A stretch of DNA of 64,000 nt from Burkholderia sp. (GTDB lineage: Bacteria > Pseudomonadota > Gammaproteobacteria > Burkholderiales > Burkholderiaceae), in assembly GCA_031253835.1 (NCBI GenBank), contig JAIRVP010000025.1, positions 1-64,000 on the forward strand, written 5' to 3'. Positions 54,006-64,000 of this stretch are shown piece after piece (the stretch's first letter is position 1; every line of letters starts with the position of its first letter). Below the pieces are notes generated by a model. That model was not told the origin of the DNA, searched no databases, and saw only the letters and a list, made by a program, of their open reading frames with translations. A program made the translations under genes and the position numbers.

Positions 54006-55880
54006 TCAGCCGTTCGACGCGCCCCGTACGCTCTTCAGTGCCGGAATGACCGCCGTCTGATACTCCGGCACCCAGCGCCGCAGGTCGCGCCGTACTTCGT
54101 CGTCCGGCAGCACGCGATGCTGCATCAGCCACGGCAACAGCTCGTCGAGGAAATTGTCCGGCACTTCCCGCGCACGCGCGATCCGCAGCTTCGGATGCGG
54201 TGTGCGCGTCGTCGCCTCGTCGTCCGCGAGCAGTTCCTCATAGAGCTTCTCGCCGGGCCGCAGCCCGGTGAACTCGATCCGGATCTGGTCTTCCGAGAAA
54301 CCGTACAGGCGGATCAGGTCGCACGCGAGATCGACGATCTTCACCGGCTCGCCCATGTCGAGAATGAAGATCTCGCCGCCCTGCCCCATGCTCGACGCCT
54401 GCAGCACGAGTTGCGACGCTTCCGGGATCGTCATGAAGAAACGCGTGATCTCCGGGTGCGTGACCGTGACCGGGCCACCCTTCGCTATCTGCTGCTGGAA
54501 CTTCGGAATCACGCTGCCCGCGCTGCCGAGCACGTTGCCGAACCGCACGGTCTCGAACTGCGTGTGCCCGCTCGTCTGCTGCAACGCCTGGCACGCCATT
54601 TCGGCGAGGCGCTTGCTCGCGCCCATCACGTTGGTCGGATTGACGGCCTTGTCGGTCGAGATCAGCACGAAGTGACGCACATCGTGGCGGATCGCCGCGC
54701 GGGCCACGCGATACGTGCCGAGCACGTTGTTGCGCAGCGCCTGCCACGCGTTGTGCTCCTCCATCAGCGGCACGTGCTTGTAGGCGGCCGCATGGAACAC
54801 GATGTGCGGTGCATGACGCGACATCACCTGGTCGAGCAGCAGCGAATCCTTCGCATCGCCGATGATCGGCACGACGGGAAGGTCCGGGAAGCGCTCATGC
54901 AGTTCCTCGGTCAGCCGGTACATCGCGTACTCGGACAGGTCGAACGCGACGAGTTGCGCCGGCGCGAAACGCAGGATCTGCCGGCACAGCTCCGAGCCGA
55001 TCGAGCCGCCGGCGCCCGTCACCATCACGACGCGGCCGCGCAGCAACGCCTCGACGTGCGGGGTGTCGATCATCACGGCGTCGCGGCCGAGGAGGTCTTC
55101 GAGGTCAATCTGGCGGACCTGGGACAGGAAGCCCTGCCCCGGCATCAGCGAAGTCAGCGACGGGAGCACCATCGCCTTGACGCCCGCGCGCACGCACAAG
55201 GTCGCGGCGCGGCGCTGCACCTCGACCGATGCGGATGGAATGGCGACGATTGCGTATTCAACCTTCAGCGCATCGGTCCAGCGCGCAAGGTCGTCGATCG
55301 AGCCAAGCACCTTGTAGCCGTAGATTTCACGGCCGTGCTTCGACACGTCGTCGTCCAGCAGGCCGACGAGCCGCCATTCGCCCGAGCGCGACAGTTCGCG
55401 TGCGAGGTTCGCGCCGGCCGTGCCCGCGCCGACCACCAGCACCGGCTTGCCCTGCCCGACGAGCCCGCCGTACAGATAGAACTCCTTGGTCGCGCGATAA
55501 AGCGCACGGGCGCCGCCCATGACCAGGAACAGCATCAGCGGGGAGACGAGCAGCACGGAGCGCGGAATGATCGGAGTCGGCTGGAACATCACCGCGCCGA
55601 TCATCACGATGACGCCGCCGCACGCAATCGACTTCGAGATCCGCATCAGGTCGGGCAGGCTCGCGAACACCCACAGGCCGCGGTAGAGGCCGAACAGAAC
55701 GAACATCGACGCGTACACGGGCAGCACCCACTCGAGCGCAACCAGCGAACCTCTCAGAAACTCTGGCGAGATGCTACCGTTGAACCGGACGAGATAGGCG
55801 AACAACCACGCGGCGGCGACCGCCAGCAGATCGAACAGGAATGCACTGAATGACAGCCATGATGCTCTGGATCGCAACAT
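54006..55880 (-). CDS. wbiI: WbpM/WbiI-type UDP-GlcNAc 4,6-dehydratase, membrane bound
   Basis: This 624-residue enzyme starts with four hydrophobic helices (to about residue 130). A CoA-binding-like Rossmann domain follows (VLVVGAGTAGANLARELS, about 146-163). The catalytic short-chain domain then has MVTGAGGSIGSELCRQIL (about 286-303) and LISTDKAVNPTNVMGASKR. The Ser-Thr-Asp-Lys and Met-x3-Lys pattern is that of WbpM-type dehydratases. They make the 4-keto-6-deoxy intermediate for UDP-QuiNAc, UDP-FucNAc and related sugars. It is the last gene of the leftward block, 12 bases after the WbpL-like gene. Confidence 0.93.
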   Translation of the reverse strand: MLRSRASWLSFSAFLFDLLAVAAAWLFAYLVRFNGSISPEFLRGSLVALEWVLPVYASMFVLFGLYRGLWVFASLPDLMRISKSIACGGVIVMIGAVMFQPTPIIPRSVLLVSPLMLFLVMGGARALYRATKEFYLYGGLVGQGKPVLVVGAGTAGANLARELSRSGEWRLVGLLDDDVSKHGREIYGYKVLGSIDDLARWTDALKVEYAIVAIPSASVEVQRRAATLCVRAGVKAMVLPSLTSLMPGQGFLSQVRQIDLEDLLGRDAVMIDTPHVEALLRGRVVMVTGAGGSIGSELCRQILRFAPAQLVAFDLSEYAMYRLTEELHERFPDLPVVPIIGDAKDSLLLDQVMSRHAPHIVFHAAAYKHVPLMEEHNAWQALRNNVLGTYRVARAAIRHDVRHFVLISTDKAVNPTNVMGASKRLAEMACQALQQTSGHTQFETVRFGNVLGSAGSVIPKFQQQIAKGGPVTVTHPEITRFFMTIPEASQLVLQASSMGQGGEIFILDMGEPVKIVDLACDLIRLYGFSEDQIRIEFTGLRPGEKLYEELLADDEATTRTPHPKLRIARAREVPDNFLDELLPWLMQHRVLPDDEVRRDLRRWVPEYQTAVIPALKSVRGASNG

Positions 55881-55892
55881 AGGCGGGATACC

Positions 55893-56909
55893 TCATGAAT
55901 TGTTTTCGGCGGCCTTCTGAATCCGGCGCCAGCGCATGTCGATCGCAAATCCGATACATGCCAAGACGCCATACCAGGCGGCGAACAGCAACCACTGCTG
56001 CAGTTCCTGACGGCCCAGCGCCCAGAGAGCGACGATTATGCCAGCGAGCATGATGAGGTACCAATAAATGGCAGTGCGTCCATGACCGATACCGGAGCGC
56101 ACCATCCGTTGATAATAATGCTCTCGGTGCGCTTGCCAGAACTTTTCCCCGCGTAACAAACGTCTCAGGAGTGTTACAGATGCGTCTGCAATAAAGGGCG
56201 AGAACGTCATCGCCGGGAACCAAATCGGCCAGACCGCATTGCGCCAACCCCAGTAGCCGAGCGCACCGGCGAGGAATCCGAGCGGAATCGAGCCTGCGTC
56301 GCCAAGAAAGAGCTTCGCCGGATGGAAATTCAGCAACAGGAATCCGAATGCCGCGCCGGCAACGGCCGCCCCGCCCGCCGTCAGGCCAGGGGACGGATGC
56401 GGACTGATCAGCGCCGCCGCCGCGTAGGCGCCGAACCCGAACAGCGCCATCCCACCCGCGAGGCCGTCCGCACCATCCATAAAGTTGTACAGATTGGTCA
56501 GCCAGATCATCGTGAAACCAACCGCGGCGAGGAACCACCATGGGACATCGGCCGGGTAGACGGCGATCAGAACCGCCACTGCCGCGAGATGCGCCGCGAA
56601 GCGAACACGGGCGGGCAGCCCACGCCGGTCATCGATTTGCGACAGGGCGGCGAGGCCCGCCGCCGCGGCAGCAATCAGCCACATCTGCGGCGCAAGCCAC
56701 AGCAACGCGACGACGCCCACAGGCACGATGCCCCACCCGCCGACGCGCGGCGTCGGAAGGGTATGGAGCGAACGGTCGTTCGGAATGTCAGTTGCCAGCC
56801 GCCAGGCAAGGCCGCTGGCCAGCAATATGCGCAGGATTATCGTGGACGCCGCGGCGGCGGCCAAAGCCTCCGCAACCGCGGTAAGCCACGTGGGGATCGT
56901 AAGATGCAT
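55893..56909 (-). CDS. WbpL-type undecaprenyl-phosphate sugar-1-phosphate transferase
   Basis: A 338-residue polytopic member of the MraY/WecA superfamily. LHTLPTPRVGGWGIVPVGVV (about 48-67), WLTNLYNFMDGADGLAGGMA (about 135-154) and KLFLGDAGSIPLGFLAGALG (about 199-218) are the conserved loops. HREHYYQRMVRSGIGH is the C-terminal cytosolic motif. WbpL relatives start O-antigen on 6-deoxy-N-acetylhexosamines. It is flanked by the WbpM- and WbpV-like genes, which fits that substrate. It resembles wbiH of Burkholderia. Confidence 0.9.
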   Translation of the reverse strand: MHLTIPTWLTAVAEALAAAAASTIILRILLASGLAWRLATDIPNDRSLHTLPTPRVGGWGIVPVGVVALLWLAPQMWLIAAAAAGLAALSQIDDRRGLPARVRFAAHLAAVAVLIAVYPADVPWWFLAAVGFTMIWLTNLYNFMDGADGLAGGMALFGFGAYAAAALISPHPSPGLTAGGAAVAGAAFGFLLLNFHPAKLFLGDAGSIPLGFLAGALGYWGWRNAVWPIWFPAMTFSPFIADASVTLLRRLLRGEKFWQAHREHYYQRMVRSGIGHGRTAIYWYLIMLAGIIVALWALGRQELQQWLLFAAWYGVLACIGFAIDMRWRRIQKAAENNS

Positions 56910-56914
56910 GTTGC

Positions 56915-57880
56915 CTATTTCTGGATTTCGCGCGAACGATACCATGCGGCGGTCGCCTCCAGGCCCTGGCGCGTCGTGTAGGGGGGATGCCAGTCAAGCA
57001 CGCGCTTGATCCGGCCGGTGTCGAGTTGCAGGCCGCCGGTCAGGCGGTCAATCACCGCGCTGCGGCCGGTAAGCCTGCCGAGGGTGGACAACACGCCGGG
57101 CGGGACCGGGAACAGGCGAGCCGGCTTGCCGAGCACATCCCCGACCACGCGCAGCAAGCCTGGCACGGTTGGCGCGTCGTCGTCGGCGACGTGGAAGCAA
57201 TTGCCCGCCGCACGCGGGTCCGTCGCGCAACGCAGCAGCGCGTCCGCGAGGTTGCCGACGTAGACAACGCTGCGGCGAGCGGAGATCGAGGCAAGAGGCA
57301 GCGGGACACCTCGCGACACCGCGTCCATCATTCGCAGGAAATTCGCGCGCACCTCGGGGCCGTAGACGAGCGGGGGACGCACGATCACGATATCGAGGCC
57401 GGCAGCTGCGCCGAATTGCGCAAGTTGCCGCTCGGCGCGCAGTTTCGAGCGACCGTAGGCGTCCTGTGGATCGGGTGCGACGTCCTCGACGAGCGCGACG
57501 CCGGCATCTCCCTCGCCGACGGCCTTGACGCTGCTCACGAACACGAGCCGGCTGACACCGTGCTTACGCGCGGCCTCGGCGACGCGCAACGTACCGGCAA
57601 CGTTGGTCGCGTCAAACTCCGCATCGGGATCGGACGACGTGTCACGCATCACGTGGACGCGCGCCGCCAGATGAATCACGCAATCTGCGTGCAGGTCGTC
57701 GGGCCACGCGTCGTCGAGGCCGGAATAATCGGGGACATCATGCACCCATTCACTTGCCCCTGCGACACATCCGCCCGATTTGCGCACGAGCCCGGTAACG
57801 GTATGCCCCGCCGCGAGGGCGAGCCGACAGACTGCGCGGCCGACGAAACCGTTCGCGCCGGTGACGACGATGTGGCTCAT
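56915..57880 (-). CDS. WbpV/WbiG-like NAD-dependent epimerase/reductase
   Basis: This 321-residue extended SDR has IVVTGANGFVGRAVCRLA (about 4-21), FVSSVKAVGEG with a Ser, and DAYGRSKLRAE with Tyr-x3-Lys (about 146-156). Relatives reduce the WbpM product to UDP-QuiNAc or UDP-FucNAc. It precedes the WbpL-like gene by five bases, so the three act as one unit: dehydrate, reduce and load onto undecaprenyl phosphate. Which 6-deoxy sugar is made cannot be told from sequence. Confidence 0.87.
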   Translation of the reverse strand: MSHIVVTGANGFVGRAVCRLALAAGHTVTGLVRKSGGCVAGASEWVHDVPDYSGLDDAWPDDLHADCVIHLAARVHVMRDTSSDPDAEFDATNVAGTLRVAEAARKHGVSRLVFVSSVKAVGEGDAGVALVEDVAPDPQDAYGRSKLRAERQLAQFGAAAGLDIVIVRPPLVYGPEVRANFLRMMDAVSRGVPLPLASISARRSVVYVGNLADALLRCATDPRAAGNCFHVADDDAPTVPGLLRVVGDVLGKPARLFPVPPGVLSTLGRLTGRSAVIDRLTGGLQLDTGRIKRVLDWHPPYTTRQGLEATAAWYRSREIQK

Positions 57881-58420
57881 CGATGCCCCCGGCAAGGCCG
57901 ACGGGACCCTCTGCAAAACAGCGTGAGAGCGCCGCTGACGACAACGCACGGAGCCGGAACACCGGACGAGCCCGGGACGAGACTGGCGGGACCGCCCGCG
58001 CACGAGCGGCGCAGGCATACGGGATGGGAGCTCAGGACGAACACTTCTGGATCTCAAAGACGGAGGGAACGCCGATCGCCGGCGACGTCATCGACCCACG
58101 ACGCCATCCGATCGGCGTCCGGCTGCGCGTCGAAGCATGCGCGGCCGGCTACAACCGCATGCAATACAAATCGATGTTCGGGTTCGGTATCAGGTGAACA
58201 CGCTTGCCTGATCGCAAGATCGCGACCTCCCCCACACCCGATATCGAAGGAGAGGCCCCATGCTGCTGCGACAGCGTACTGCACGGACGTGCGCGAATTG
58301 TAACCCGGCGCCTCACGGCCACCAAACCACCCTTCGGGCGGCCTGCTCGTCGAGTTCGCCGTCATCGCGCGCATGCCACGAGCGCGCGCTCCCACCCCGG
58401 CAAACCTGACGTACGGGTTC
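57881..58420. other. Gap inside the leftward O-antigen block
   Basis: About 540 bases without a confident gene, unusual in this tightly packed cluster. Partial frames on both strands (for instance minus-strand 58054-58437 and plus-strand 57883-58197) have protein-like stretches but no recognisable domain and overlap each other. It may hold a promoter for the three genes to the left or the remains of a lost gene. Confidence 0.4.
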
Positions 58421-59611
58421 TCAGGCCAGCAACTCACCCACCCGCTCGACGAGCGGTGCGACCATTCGCTCCCACGCGTGCTCCTGCTCGACGAACGTCC
58501 TCGCTCGCGCAGCCATCTCGACCGCGCCGGCCTCGTTGGCGACGAGCCCCTCGATACGGTCGACGAACTCCTCTGGCGTATCCGCGATCAGCAGATCCTG
58601 CCCGCTTCTTGCGCCCAGGCCTTCGTATCCCAGCGACGTGGTGACGACCGGCAGCCCCAGCGCCATGTACTCCAGGATCTTGTTCTGCACCCCTGCACCG
58701 ATCCGCATGGGGCATACGGCTATCGCCCCGTCAGACGCGGCCTGCGCCACCGACGCCACCCGACCGGTCACCTCGACGCCGTCGTAAGCGCGGAATCGCT
58801 CGGCAAGCGCGGGGGCGATGGAGCCAACGATCCGGAAGCGATAAGCGGCGCGCCTGCGCAGCAACGGCAACACTTCCTCGATGAAAAAGTGGCACATGTC
58901 CTGATTCTGGACCGTTCGCATGTCGCCGATGAAAATCAGGAGCCGGCTCGCCGTGCCGCGTACCGCGTACGGCAATCCGGACAGGTCGACCCCGTTCGAA
59001 CACACCATCACTTTGTCGACGGACCGGCCGGGAAACAGATAATCCCTGTCGGTCCGGGAGACGAGCACCGACAGATCGAAGTCGTCGACGATCGTACGCT
59101 CGTAATCGAGCAGGCGTCTCGCCTCGATACCGAACACGCGCGACTTGAGCCCACGCGCCTTCTTGAGCTGCTTGACCCGGCTGTAGTTGAGCGAGATCGC
59201 ATCGGTCATTTCCAGGATGCGCGGCTTATCCGATTTGCGCACGTACTCGGCGCAGCGCACCAAGTGAACGAACACGCCGTCGTGCGACGGGAGCAGCCGG
59301 GAGACGGCCGCCGAGAACGCCCGGCTCCGATAATAAGCAACCTGCAACGGCGTACGCGTCGGAAGCGCGAGCAACGTATTGACGTACGACCGCCCTCTCG
59401 ACAGGAAGACCCGTTCGACTCGATCGAACACGCCGTCGTCAGGCACCTCGGCGTGCATCTCGTCCGGGGTCTCGCACAGGCTCAGTAGCGTCAGCGAGTA
59501 ACGGCGGGACAATACCTTGCAGAGGTGATATATCCTCAGCCGGTCTCCGCCGATCACCGGGTATGGAAACCGGGGCGTCAGAACCAGCAGCTTCTTTTTG
59601 TCCCGACTCAT
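58421..59611 (-). CDS. Family 4 (GT-B) glycosyltransferase
   Basis: A 396-residue GT-B protein. LLVLTPRFPYPVIGGDRLRI opens the acceptor domain. The C-terminal half has LIFIGDMRTVQNQDMCHFF and IGAGVQNKILEYMALGLPV, with an acidic pair as in family 1/4 enzymes. It resembles the sugar transferases of exopolysaccharide clusters that use the N-terminal GG motif. Its start overlaps the stop of the next upstream gene by four bases (ATGA). The sugar is unknown. Confidence 0.83.
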   Translation of the reverse strand: MSRDKKKLLVLTPRFPYPVIGGDRLRIYHLCKVLSRRYSLTLLSLCETPDEMHAEVPDDGVFDRVERVFLSRGRSYVNTLLALPTRTPLQVAYYRSRAFSAAVSRLLPSHDGVFVHLVRCAEYVRKSDKPRILEMTDAISLNYSRVKQLKKARGLKSRVFGIEARRLLDYERTIVDDFDLSVLVSRTDRDYLFPGRSVDKVMVCSNGVDLSGLPYAVRGTASRLLIFIGDMRTVQNQDMCHFFIEEVLPLLRRRAAYRFRIVGSIAPALAERFRAYDGVEVTGRVASVAQAASDGAIAVCPMRIGAGVQNKILEYMALGLPVVTTSLGYEGLGARSGQDLLIADTPEEFVDRIEGLVANEAGAVEMAARARTFVEQEHAWERMVAPLVERVGELLA

Positions 59612-60684
59612 GACAGACGTGCCCAGAAATCCTGAATTGCCGGACCGACAGCGGATTCCGAAAAGGTGCGGGCGCGGTCCATGCCATCGCTGACCGCCAC
59701 CTCGAATCTCGCGTCATCGGTCCATATCCTGCGGATCTGTTCCGCCATGTCTTCCACTGAACAAGGATCGAACTGCAGGCCGCACTCGCCGACTATCTCG
59801 GGCATCGATGTCGTATTGCTGCACGCGAGCGGCGTACCGGACGCCATGGCTTCCAACAACGGAATGCCGAACCCTTCGAACAACGAAGCGAATATGAACG
59901 CGCGTGCCTGCCGGTACTGCCGCCGCAATTCCTCCCGGGAAACATATCCGAGCAGCTCGACGAAACCGGAGAGCCCGAGCGCTTCCGCTCGCTGGAGAAA
60001 ATAGGCGTGATGATCGGACTTGATCCCGGCGATCCTCAATCTGGCGTCCTCGCCTAGTGCAGGCCGTGCCAGCGCAAAGGCTTGCAGGAGGCGGTCGACG
60101 TTCTTGCTCGGCGCCTCGCCCGCCACCGTGAACAGGTAGGGCAGGCGATCCGCCTGACTCACCGGGGGGGCAAACCAGTCGTCCGGAATCGAACACGGAA
60201 TGACCTGCACGTCGTCCTGACGCAGCCCGAGCTTCTCCACCAGCTCGCGCTGAGTAAAGCGGGAAATGGTCAGCACGACGTCTGCCCGCCGCGCGAGTCG
60301 AGGCACCACATGCCGCCGGTATACCCGCCCGGCGGTCTGATACAGCGATCTCGACGGCGGCAGTGCGCGCCACGACTCCAGAAAGATCAGGTCGTGGACC
60401 ACGGCGATCAGCCGGGTGTTGCCCGTGGATCGCAGTGGCCCCGTGTTGTACGGGCAAAGAAGATAATCCAGCTTCTGCTCCCGGCACAGACGAGGCAACT
60501 CGATCTGCTCCCACCAAGGAAAGAAGCCGCGCCCGTCACTGACGCACGGCCATTCAGTGGCAGTCACGCCGCTCGGAGCCAAACCCAGTATCGATGCGTT
60601 TACCGGCGCCACCAGTTGTCGAGCGAACCGTCCCATGCCGCGATAGTTGCCAACCATCCAGCTGATATCCACGCCCAACTTCAC
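59608..60684 (-). CDS. Family 4 (GT-B) glycosyltransferase
   Basis: This 358-residue enzyme has KLGVDISWMVGNYRGMGRFA at the start, then YLFTVAGEAPSKNVDRLLQA and FIFASLFEGFGIPLLEAMAS with the E-x7-E pair. It is like mannosyl- or rhamnosyltransferases of D-rhamnan and mannan synthesis. The start is a GTG at 60684 preceded by GGGAGGAG at six bases. An in-frame start at 60822 would add an Arg-rich stretch and overlap rmd. It lies next to rmd and gmd, so GDP-D-rhamnose is a reasonable donor. Confidence 0.84.
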   Translation of the reverse strand: MKLGVDISWMVGNYRGMGRFARQLVAPVNASILGLAPSGVTATEWPCVSDGRGFFPWWEQIELPRLCREQKLDYLLCPYNTGPLRSTGNTRLIAVVHDLIFLESWRALPPSRSLYQTAGRVYRRHVVPRLARRADVVLTISRFTQRELVEKLGLRQDDVQVIPCSIPDDWFAPPVSQADRLPYLFTVAGEAPSKNVDRLLQAFALARPALGEDARLRIAGIKSDHHAYFLQRAEALGLSGFVELLGYVSREELRRQYRQARAFIFASLFEGFGIPLLEAMASGTPLACSNTTSMPEIVGECGLQFDPCSVEDMAEQIRRIWTDDARFEVAVSDGMDRARTFSESAVGPAIQDFWARLS

Positions 60685-60733
60685 GCGGCGCTCCTCCCGA
60701 CGAATCGACTCATTCGTCTCGAAAAACCAACCT

Positions 60734-62681
<1,948 letters not shown>

Positions 62682-64000
62682 TTAAGAATACGCTTCGTTG
62701 CGCGTGAGAATTTTTGCCAAATGACGAGCACTCTGCGCCCAAGTCAGGAATGGCATGCCGCGAGACGAAATCTCTTGCTGCTTCGCTCGAAGCTCAAGCC
62801 ATGCCTTGATCTCGGTCGCCAGATCATGCCCTTCTTGCGCGGAAAAATAAAATGCATGCTCGCCAGCCACTTCACGAAACACCGGCAGATCACGTGCAAT
62901 GATCGCCAATCCGTGCTGCGCGGCCTCGATCAGTGGCAAACCAAACCCTTCACCATAGGATGCCGCGATCAGGCACGAACTCACCTCGTAGATCTTCTCC
63001 AAATAATCATCCGAGGCATTTTCCATCCAGAACAGGTGGCGCCCCTGCTCCGGGTGCGCTCGCAACCGCCCGACCAGATCATCGACCATCCAACCTTGCC
63101 GCCCCACGATGACCAGGTTGACGTTCTGATTTTCGCGCCACAGCTGTTCGAACGCATCCAGGACCTGAGTATGCCCCTTGCGAGGCTCCAGGGTCCCGAC
63201 CATCAGAAACGTCGGACAATTGCTCAGGTGTTGAAGTACCTTGCCTCCGTCACGCGGGATTTCCGAAGACGTCGAGAAATGTTCGATATCCGCGCCCAAA
63301 TGAAACCAGTCGATCTCGAACGAGCCTGCCCGCTCAGGAGCGTGCTTCGCGAGCCATGACGACAGCTCCGTGGCCACTGCCTGCGAAATGCACAATGCTC
63401 CGTCATTTTCCACCACGACGTCCAGCCAGCCCGTAAATCCCTCCGCGGCACCGGGAACAAAATACTGGGGAAGCAGGACGCACAGCAAATCGTAGACGAC
63501 AAACTTGACCTGCACCCCCTGCAATCGCAGACTTTGATAAAACTCCCGCTGCGCGGGGACGACGCGGGGTTGCAGATCCAGACCGACAAACACGTCTCCT
63601 GCCGCATAGTCGATCGGCTCGTCCTCCAGCCAGCCATCCTCGAACCCCATCAGCCGCGTCGTAAATTCACGCGCATAGCGATAGGAATCCTTGGTCGTGG
63701 CGTAAACCGGCTCCACCCGAAAACCGTCGGGCGGAGAATCCAGCCATTCCTTCAACAGATTGCGTACCACACGCTGGATCCCGCTCCTGGCATCGACCTG
63801 GACAAGCTCGGAGATATCCACCAGCAATTGCCGCTTGTTGTGGCGCGGAACAAAATTCCTCGCCGCGGTCAGCGCCCACGCGCGCAACTGATCGTCGCTT
63901 GCCCGACCGGCCCGACGCGCGATTGCGCGCGACAGCACGGAAAGGTTCGCGTCGGCCCGGAGATAGAACCGCTCGATGGCATCGCGATACTGTTCGGCAC
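62682..64000 (-). CDS. Glycosyltransferase (GT4-type C-terminal domain), 5' end beyond window
   Basis: The frame is open to the window edge, so the gene is cut at its 5' end. At least 439 residues are visible. The first visible part, AEQYRDAIERFYLRADANLS, is helical and resembles DUF4214-like linkers. The catalytic GT-B region then follows: RQLLVDISELVQVDARSGIQ, FLMVGTLEPRKGHTQVLDA and ASYGEGFGLPLIEAAQHG with E-x7-E. A GTG at 63938 could be a start, but the unbroken coding pattern beyond it argues for a longer, possibly multi-domain protein. Base composition is clearly lower in GC than the rest of the window. Confidence 0.8.
   Translation of the reverse strand, partial: AEQYRDAIERFYLRADANLSVLSRAIARRAGRASDDQLRAWALTAARNFVPRHNKRQLLVDISELVQVDARSGIQRVVRNLLKEWLDSPPDGFRVEPVYATTKDSYRYAREFTTRLMGFEDGWLEDEPIDYAAGDVFVGLDLQPRVVPAQREFYQSLRLQGVQVKFVVYDLLCVLLPQYFVPGAAEGFTGWLDVVVENDGALCISQAVATELSSWLAKHAPERAGSFEIDWFHLGADIEHFSTSSEIPRDGGKVLQHLSNCPTFLMVGTLEPRKGHTQVLDAFEQLWRENQNVNLVIVGRQGWMVDDLVGRLRAHPEQGRHLFWMENASDDYLEKIYEVSSCLIAASYGEGFGLPLIEAAQHGLAIIARDLPVFREVAGEHAFYFSAQEGHDLATEIKAWLELRAKQQEISSRGMPFLTWAQSARHLAKILTRNEAYS

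Noticed and set aside
58054..58437. 127-codon minus-strand frame in the O-antigen gap
   Set aside because: It overlaps the end of the downstream-read glycosyltransferase gene in another frame and has no recognisable domain; kept only as a possible remnant.

Overview
The window looks like chromosome 1 of a Burkholderia, most likely of the B. cepacia complex. The evidence is a GC content that looks close to two thirds, with strong G/C third-position bias, and close matches to betaproteobacterial families. The gene set also fits: urtABCDE beside ureDABCEFG, a Kdo hydroxylase between waaA and waaC, and WbpM/WbpL/WbpV-type O-antigen genes. The species call is an inference. The left edge holds the 3' end of an IS3-family element. 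The right edge cuts through a glycosyltransferase gene.

Positions 1-13 kb carry unlinked housekeeping and accessory genes. They include a lytic transglycosylase, ubiD, a LysE exporter, a Gly/Pro/Tyr-rich exported protein, a YggT protein, a DUF190-crcB pair, a secreted S53 peptidase, a sirtuin, a DUF4406-Nudix pair facing a DeoR regulator, and a two-gene chromate-type transporter. At 13.2-17.8 kb a LysR regulator faces an operon for an MFS importer, a class III CoA-transferase and a ScpB-like acyl-CoA decarboxylase. Two small-molecule exporters, a cupin and tRNA-Gly(CCC) follow.

At 20.8-25.6 kb lies a purine (urate) degradation locus: a guanine-deaminase-like enzyme, two 5-hydroxyisourate hydrolases (one with a twin-arginine signal), an MFS permease, a LysR regulator and OHCU decarboxylase. 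After it comes a structured non-coding stretch with its own promoter and terminator, just before trmB. Next are uppP, a lipoprotein gene, a YkgJ-family gene, hemN, a Pcm-like methyltransferase and a rhodanese.

At 31.9-43.3 kb is a urea acquisition and hydrolysis island: urtABCDE (ABC urea importer), then ureD and ureABCEFG. Near-perfect sigma-54 -24/-12 promoters precede urtA and ureA, which implies control by nitrogen status. Ureide catabolism upstream would also release urea for this island.

From 43.4 kb on, the window is devoted to lipopolysaccharide: waaA, Kdo hydroxylase and waaC, a phosphomannomutase, then two convergent O-antigen blocks. The plus-strand block is a Wzx-like flippase, two glycosyltransferases, galE and a WecA-like initiating transferase. 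The minus-strand block is WbpM, a WbpL-like transferase, a WbpV-like reductase, glycosyltransferases, rmd and gmd. Together they predict a polymer made with GDP-D-rhamnose and a 6-deoxy-N-acetylhexosamine, with a local fall in GC toward the right edge. No CRISPR array, prophage or rRNA operon was seen.
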